Source: Fallopia convolvulus (taxonomy: Eukaryota > Streptophyta > Magnoliopsida > Caryophyllales > Polygonaceae). Taken from it: 64,000 nt of DNA. Within the stretch, counting starts at the first letter, position 1. Each line of letters starts with the position of its first letter. Position numbers and translations under genes: made by a program. This document shows positions 58,677 to 64,000 of this stretch, piece by piece. The stretch spans positions 31,001,683 to 31,065,682 of the forward strand of contig OZ024737.1 of NCBI GenBank assembly GCA_964016875.1, given 5' to 3'. Below the pieces are notes generated by a model. That model ran no database searches and was not told the DNA's origin. It worked only from the letters and a program-made list of their open reading frames with translations.

Positions 58677-60627
58677 ATGAGCGGCGATACTTCAAGTGAA
58701 CGTCCGGACACTGTGGCAATGCAACTTGATGATGCCAACAGCGGTCAACCTCCTGGCAAACCACCAGAACCGCCGACATCATGGAAAGATATTGTTGTTA
58801 CAGGAGGAGCATCCCAACAGAAGATTTTGATTGACAAGAATTTTCTTGAAGGGAAAATTGCGATTGCCTATCCAGACGGTGAAGATGGCGAACCTACAGT
58901 TGAGATTGCAGAAGAAGTAATGGATGCTCTGGCTTCTGTCTGGACCAAATCCGTGGTAGTCAAACCCCTAGGCCACCCAATTGCTTTCCCTATCATGGAA
59001 CAGAAGATAAGAGAAATGTGGCGCTTCTCCAATACGATGCAAATCATTGACTTAACTCGTGGTTGCTTCCTTGTTCGGTTTGAACACGAGGAGGAGGTCC
59101 TAACAGCACTTACCACTGGTCCTTGGACGATCTTTGGACGATGTATGACTGTACGCCGATGGACCCCCGATCTCCGAACCTCTGAACCAATCAAGACAAC
59201 GCCAACATGGATCCGAATTTCGGACCTACCGGTCACACTATATGAAGAACAAGTCTTGCTCAAGATTGCAACAACGATTGGGAACCCTGTTCGAGTTGAT
59301 CCTAAAACTTTATTTACGTATAGGGGGAAGTTCGCGCGTATTTGTGTGGAAATCAACCTAGAAAAACCTCTCAAAGGAACGCTCAGTATCAACGGTAGTC
59401 GTTACATGGTTGAATATGAGGGTCTTCCGACAATTTGCTTTGACTGCGGAAGATTTGGTCATGTCAAAACTCATTGTCCTTTCCGGACGCCTTCCACGGA
59501 CTCACCAACGACTACAACAACCCCTACCCCAGCAACTGTGGCAGTTCTTTCCACAAATCAAACTTCCACAAGTCATCCTTCCTTGGCTCCGATAACTGCT
59601 CATGAAGCTTCCCGAATGGGTAAAGGGGTGTATGGAGATTGGATGAAACCAACTAGGAAAATGAAGTCACGGAAACCAGCGGCCAAAAATGCGGGCGAAA
59701 CAAAAACTCCCCCTGCTTCGGCCCCAAAGACTCAAGAACCAGATGGAAACCAGGCCGGAAATAACAGAGCCAAGGAAATCTTAACACCACCGTCAGTTCA
59801 TGTTCATCAAAAAAAGTCATCTAGTCCTAGTGGCTCGAGGTTCACCATTCTAGCAGAAGAAGAAGATGGTCAGGAATTACAGCTTAATTCCGGTCACCAG
59901 AATGTTGTGGAATCGATGGTTACCGAGGACAAAACCGGACAGGTGCCGGCGGCGCCCGCAAATTCGGCGGGAGGATCCTCAAATTCAAAAATTTCACCCA
60001 TGCAAGTTGTCACGTCAATCCCGGTAAATCCGGGGGTTTTCCAAAATAGCCGAGGTGTATCCTATGAGCAATCCCCTAAGATCAGGCAATTAAAAGATTA
60101 TGGTAAAAAAAATTCCGTAAATATGACAAAGAAAATCCAGGAGAGAGGAAGGCCAGATTTCAGTCAAACGCAATCCTTCCAAGGCTACCAAAAAATCTGT
60201 GGATTTGGAAACAAAAAAATCCTACCCAAATACACAAGAGATTCTATCCAATCCTTGCCAAAACATAGCCCCTGTATCTTCGGGAGCAGATCTTCTACCC
60301 ATCATACCGTTCGATGCATCATCCATTGTGATTCCAAAAATTCCTGTGATCTCTTCTCTTGGCTGCGAACCACCACAGAACCCTAACTCCTTGCAACCCA
60401 CAATCCCAACCGAGCACGATGACCAGGGGAACCCACCAACATGCTCCAACAGTAACCCGATTGACAACCAACAGTCGACAGAGCTTCCTCCTGTCACACC
60501 GTCGAACGAGCCCATTCAAGACATCTCTGCCTCGCTTGGCGAACAAGATGATTGCGGAATTTATCCCCTTGATGACGGAGGAAAGATCGATGATGTGTCG
60601 GGTGTCAATGCCTCCAAACCTCACTAG
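58677..60627 (+). pseudogene. LINE ORF1 (DUF4283 / CCHC-knuckle protein), frame broken near the end
   Basis: The frame from 58677 runs 569 codons to 60386. It contains a DUF4283 domain (about residues 35-165; WRFSNTMQIIDLTRGCFLVR, LTTGPWTIFGRCMTVRRW), then WIRISDLPVTLYEEQVLLKI and a CCHC knuckle CFDCGRFGHVKTHC (about residues 257-270), then a Pro/Thr-rich tail. Around 60180-60200 (a run of six As) coding character moves to another frame, which stays open to 60627. This suggests a one-base indel, with the first frame ending prematurely. It would bind element RNA in the LINE particle. Confidence 0.8.
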
Positions 60628-60688
60628 TGCGATCGCACTACTGGCTGGCTTCCCGGTTTTCCGTTCACTCCTTAATACTGGTTCTTCT

Positions 60689-63600
60689 ATGGATGGTCTA
60701 AGTCTTATGGTTTGGAATGTTCGTGGTGCAGGAAATGTTCGGTTTCTCAATTCTCTACGTGAATTAACACGTTTACACCGTCCCAGTGTTCTAGCATTGG
60801 TTGAACCTCGCATAAGTGGTGCACATGCAGATTCTATTTGCCAACGCATTCATTATGATAGTATCCTCAGAGTCGAAGCTGATGGTTTTGCTGGCGGAAT
60901 CTGGCTCTTTTAGAAAACAATGGAAGTGTCTGTTACTCCTATATCTATTCATCGTCAACATATTACCATTGAAGTCACACGTCGTGATGACGAACCATGG
61001 CTTCTTTCCGCTATTTATGCAGCTCCGAATCCGTCTCGACGATTTGAATTGTGGGACCACTTGGCGGATTTTGCTCGTATCAATAATCGTCCTTGGCTTC
61101 TAGCTGGTGATTTTAATGCAACTGTTGGAAGTCATGAGCGAATTCGACATTCTGAAAGTACAACGCAATCTTCGCTCACTTTTGCGGAGAATATTGATCA
61201 ATTACAACTTATAGATCTCGGGTTTTCAGGCCCGCCATTCACTTGGTTCAGTGGAAACTCAGAGGACACTTTTAATGCAGCTAGATTGGATCGTGGCCTT
61301 TGTAATGAGGCGTGGCGGCTCCAATTCCCTCAGGCCTCTGTCTTACATATTGCTGAACCCTATTCGGACCATCTGCCACTACTCATTCATACTAGTCCGA
61401 AGGTGATCCCAAATTTTTCTGCTAGGCCATTTCGCTTTCAATCGGCGTGGATGCTTAATGATAAATTCAATAAATTCATGACCGAAAATTGGAACTCAGG
61501 GGCGGATTTATTTTCCGCTCTTGATTCACTTACCGGTGGCCTTAACAATTGGAACCGAAATGTCTTCGGGAATATCTTCCACAACAAAAGACGTCTCTGG
61601 GCTCGATTGGAAGGCATCACCAAAGCTCTTGCACTTCGTCCGCACAAGCGTCTACTTGATCTCGAGAGGAAATTGAGGCAAGAACTTCATATTGTGTTGC
61701 ACCAGGAACAAATGTATTGGTTTCAAAAATCAAGGGCACACTTTCTTATTGAGAGAGATCTAAACACTCGCTATTATCACCTATCTACGGTGGTGCGCAG
61801 AAACGCCAACCGAGTGCTCACTCTCCAAAATTCCGAGGGAATTTGGATTACTGACAGAATTGAGATTCAAAGCATGGTTAGAAATTTCTTCTCTAGCCTT
61901 TATACTGACGACTCTGATTCCTCTACCCCTGCATATCCGACTTCTATCTCGTTTCCAATTCTTGATCAATGTCATCTGGATGTTCTGTCTCGTCCTTTTG
62001 ATCATAATGATGTGTGGAATGCACTTGCTTTAATGCACCCACACAAGGCCCCGGGGCCTGACGGGTTTCCGACAATCTTTTTCCAGAAGAACTGGAATTA
62101 TGTTGGCTGTCAGACTATTTCTACTGTGTTGAATATGCTAAACCAAGGAATTTTTCTCCCCAAAGTTGTTGATGCTCTTATCTACCTGCTGTCTAAAGTT
62201 GAGACTCCTTCCACACCGGCAGATTTCAGACCCATTTCCCTCCTAAATGTGGTGTTTAAAATTGCCACAAAAGCTATCGTCCACCGACTCAAATCGATTC
62301 TTTCTGACCTTGTCTCACCAGCTCAAGCCAGCTTTATTCCGGGTCGCCAAATTATTGACAATGTGGTTGTCGTTCAAGAAGTGCTCCATACCATGACCGC
62401 TTGTAACAGCTCTGTTAGATGGATGATGCTTAAAATCGATCTCGCTAAAGCATATGATCGTGTCAAGTGGAACTTTTTACATGAAACTTTGATTCAATCG
62501 CATCTGCCTCCCCACTTGATTGACATTATTATGAAGACGCAAATCGAAGGCGAAATGGACATTCTTTGGAATGGTTCTCGAGCCGGTTCATTCAAACCCT
62601 CTCGAGGGGTTCGCCAAGGCGACCCGCTTTCTCCTTATCTATTTGTTTTATGTATGGAGAGATTATCCCATATCATTCAAGATGTTGTTTCAAGCTCACG
62701 TTGGAAACCCGTAGAGATAGGTGGAGTTACTCTCTCGCACTTATTTTTTGCGGACGATCTTGTTTTATTCGTTGAGGCTTCCACCGATCAAGCATCTGTG
62801 ATCAAAGAATGTCTTGATATGTTTTGTGCTATCTCGGGAGAGAAAGTCAATTTTAATAAAAGTTTTGTTGTATTCTCCAGAAAAGTTCGAAGCTCTATAC
62901 GAACTGAAGTGAGTTCCTTTCTCTCTATGTCTATCAATGAAGACATGGGGAATTACCTTGGTGTTCCAACAACCTGCGGTAAATTGACAACAGATCGCTA
63001 TTCCTTTCTCTTTGACAAGGTCTATGCTCGTCTATGGGGCTGGCAGGCAAAGAATCTTTCAATGGCAGGAAGGACAACCTTGGCAAACTCGGTACTCACG
63101 AGCCTTCCTATTTATGTAATGCAATCTACTCTTGTTCCGCGTTCGATCTGTGATCATATCGACAAGACCATCAGTGAGTTTATTTGGGGTTCTACTCAAG
63201 AATCAAAGAAATTGCATTTACTAGCTAGAGAAAAAATTAATAGGCCTAGAGCTGATGGAGGCCTTGGTGTTCGGTCGATGCGTCAGGCTAACGATGTTGT
63301 CCTAGCCAACCTTGGATGGAGAATTCTCATGGAGCCAAACTCGATTTGGAGTCGGATTATTCGTGGCAAGTACTGCCACGGTAGACTTGATATTGATATG
63401 TTCAAAGCGGCGCCTCGTTCATCTCATATGTGGAAAGGAATTGTTCAAGGGGCATCAATTCTCTCGCAAGGCATTCGCATTTCTGTTGGCAATGGCATTA
63501 CCACTCTTTTCTGGCTCCATCCTTGGTTAAATGATAAGTTGCTTGTCGATGTAGCTCTCGTGCCTGTCCCTGAACCCTTGATTGGCGCAACTGTTGCTGA

Positions 63601-64000
63601 GCTATGGACTGGAGCTGTCTGGGATTGGTCCACCCTGACTCCATACCTTCCACCTTCAATCCTGCAGGCTTTATTAGCTTATCATGTCAGCTCCGATCCA
63701 GCTGTAACGGATCGTGTGTTTTGGCACCCTGAATCCTCGGGCATTTTCTCTACCAAATCAGCTATGAATATTGCTCGCATCCGAGTTCAATCCCCTGCAA
63801 CCCTTGCTGTTAGCTGGAGGAAAGTGTGGAAGATGCCTGTGCAGCAGAGAATCAGAAATTTTGTTTATCTTCTCCTTAATGGCGGAATCATGTGTAACCT
63901 CAACAGGTACCGAAGGCACATTGCAGCTTCCCCTATGTGCCCTCGTTGCAGCTCGGAGGAATCCGAACTACATCTACTTCGCGACTGTGGAAGAATTCGT
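60689..64000 (+). pseudogene. LINE ORF2 (endonuclease-reverse transcriptase), one internal stop, 3'-partial
   Basis: In one frame from the ATG at 60689 (a further ATG at 60707): an AP-type endonuclease with WNVRGAG, LALVEPRISG, LLAGDFNATVG and YSDHLPLL. Then a reverse transcriptase with HKAPGPDGFPTIFFQ, FRPISLLNVVFKIATK, SFIPGRQIIDNVVVVQE, LKIDLAKAYDRV, GVRQGDPLSPYLF and LFFADDLVLF. Then SMAGRTTLANSVLTSLP and the start of a zf-RVT finger (CPRCSSEESELHLLRDC) at the window edge. The only interruption is TAG at 60911-60913, inside the endonuclease domain. From the next ATG (60920) the frame stays open for 1027 codons to the edge. All visible catalytic motifs are intact. Confidence 0.9.

Larger units (their letters stand above)
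58677..64000 (+). mobile_element. L1-type LINE retrotransposon, right end outside the window
   Basis: Two consecutive plus-strand reading regions in the order of plant L1 LINEs: an ORF1 nucleic-acid-binding protein and an ORF2 endonuclease-reverse transcriptase. The 5' UTR probably starts somewhere after 58450. The poly(A) tail and target duplication must lie beyond 64000. ORF1 carries one frame break and ORF2 one premature stop, so it is a fairly recent but inactive copy. Confidence 0.92.

Noticed and set aside
60911..60913. Programmed stop-codon readthrough in LINE ORF2
   Set aside because: Plant L1 ORF2 is not known to use readthrough within the endonuclease domain; a point mutation is simpler.

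Overview
The window is nuclear DNA of a flowering plant. It has many spliced genes with GT/AG introns, a nuclear photosystem II gene, a class XI myosin, a fatty-acid elongase condensing enzyme, and a dense mix of plant transposons. Family resemblance fits a eudicot, perhaps an asterid, but nothing here fixes the species. Exon borders were read by eye. For the seven complete genes the exon lengths sum to an intact reading frame.

Layout, left to right. 1-5.4 kb: motor and IQ region of a class XI myosin (minus; the tail lies beyond the left edge), with a Stowaway MITE in its upstream region. 6.0-6.85 kb: intronless CAF1 deadenylase (minus). 7-15 kb: AT-rich repeat land. It holds Helitron-type ends, an imperfect palindrome of about 2.8 kb with a hAT MITE in one arm and the matching empty site in the other, and a 2.4-kb terminal-inverted-repeat element full of GGTTCAT motifs. 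15.2-21.4 kb: a Ty3/gypsy chromovirus remnant nested in older LTR-like DNA. 21.8-24.8 kb: two decayed RNase H fragments and a short Helitron ending about 240 bp before PsbW.

25-41.4 kb is gene-rich: PsbW (+), an organellar single-stranded-DNA-binding OSB protein (-), a tryptophan synthase alpha-like indole synthase with no obvious transit peptide (+), the splicing factor BUD13 (+) and a 3-ketoacyl-CoA synthase (+). 41.7-49.5 kb: a young, internally deleted Sirevirus-type Ty1/copia element (minus). It has an intact pol ORF, a broken env-like ORF, four purine-tract-like motifs and a 5-bp target duplication. 50.3-56.5 kb: SSRP1 of the FACT complex (+), 16 exons. 57.4-58.2 kb: a PIF/Harbinger-type MITE. 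58.7-64 kb: an L1-type LINE (+) running off the right edge.

The genes do not form a pathway. They are independent loci, mostly housekeeping, separated by transposon layers. I found no CRISPR array, operon or convincing new protein system. The most informative structures are the palindrome with its internal empty site and the partly deleted Sirevirus.
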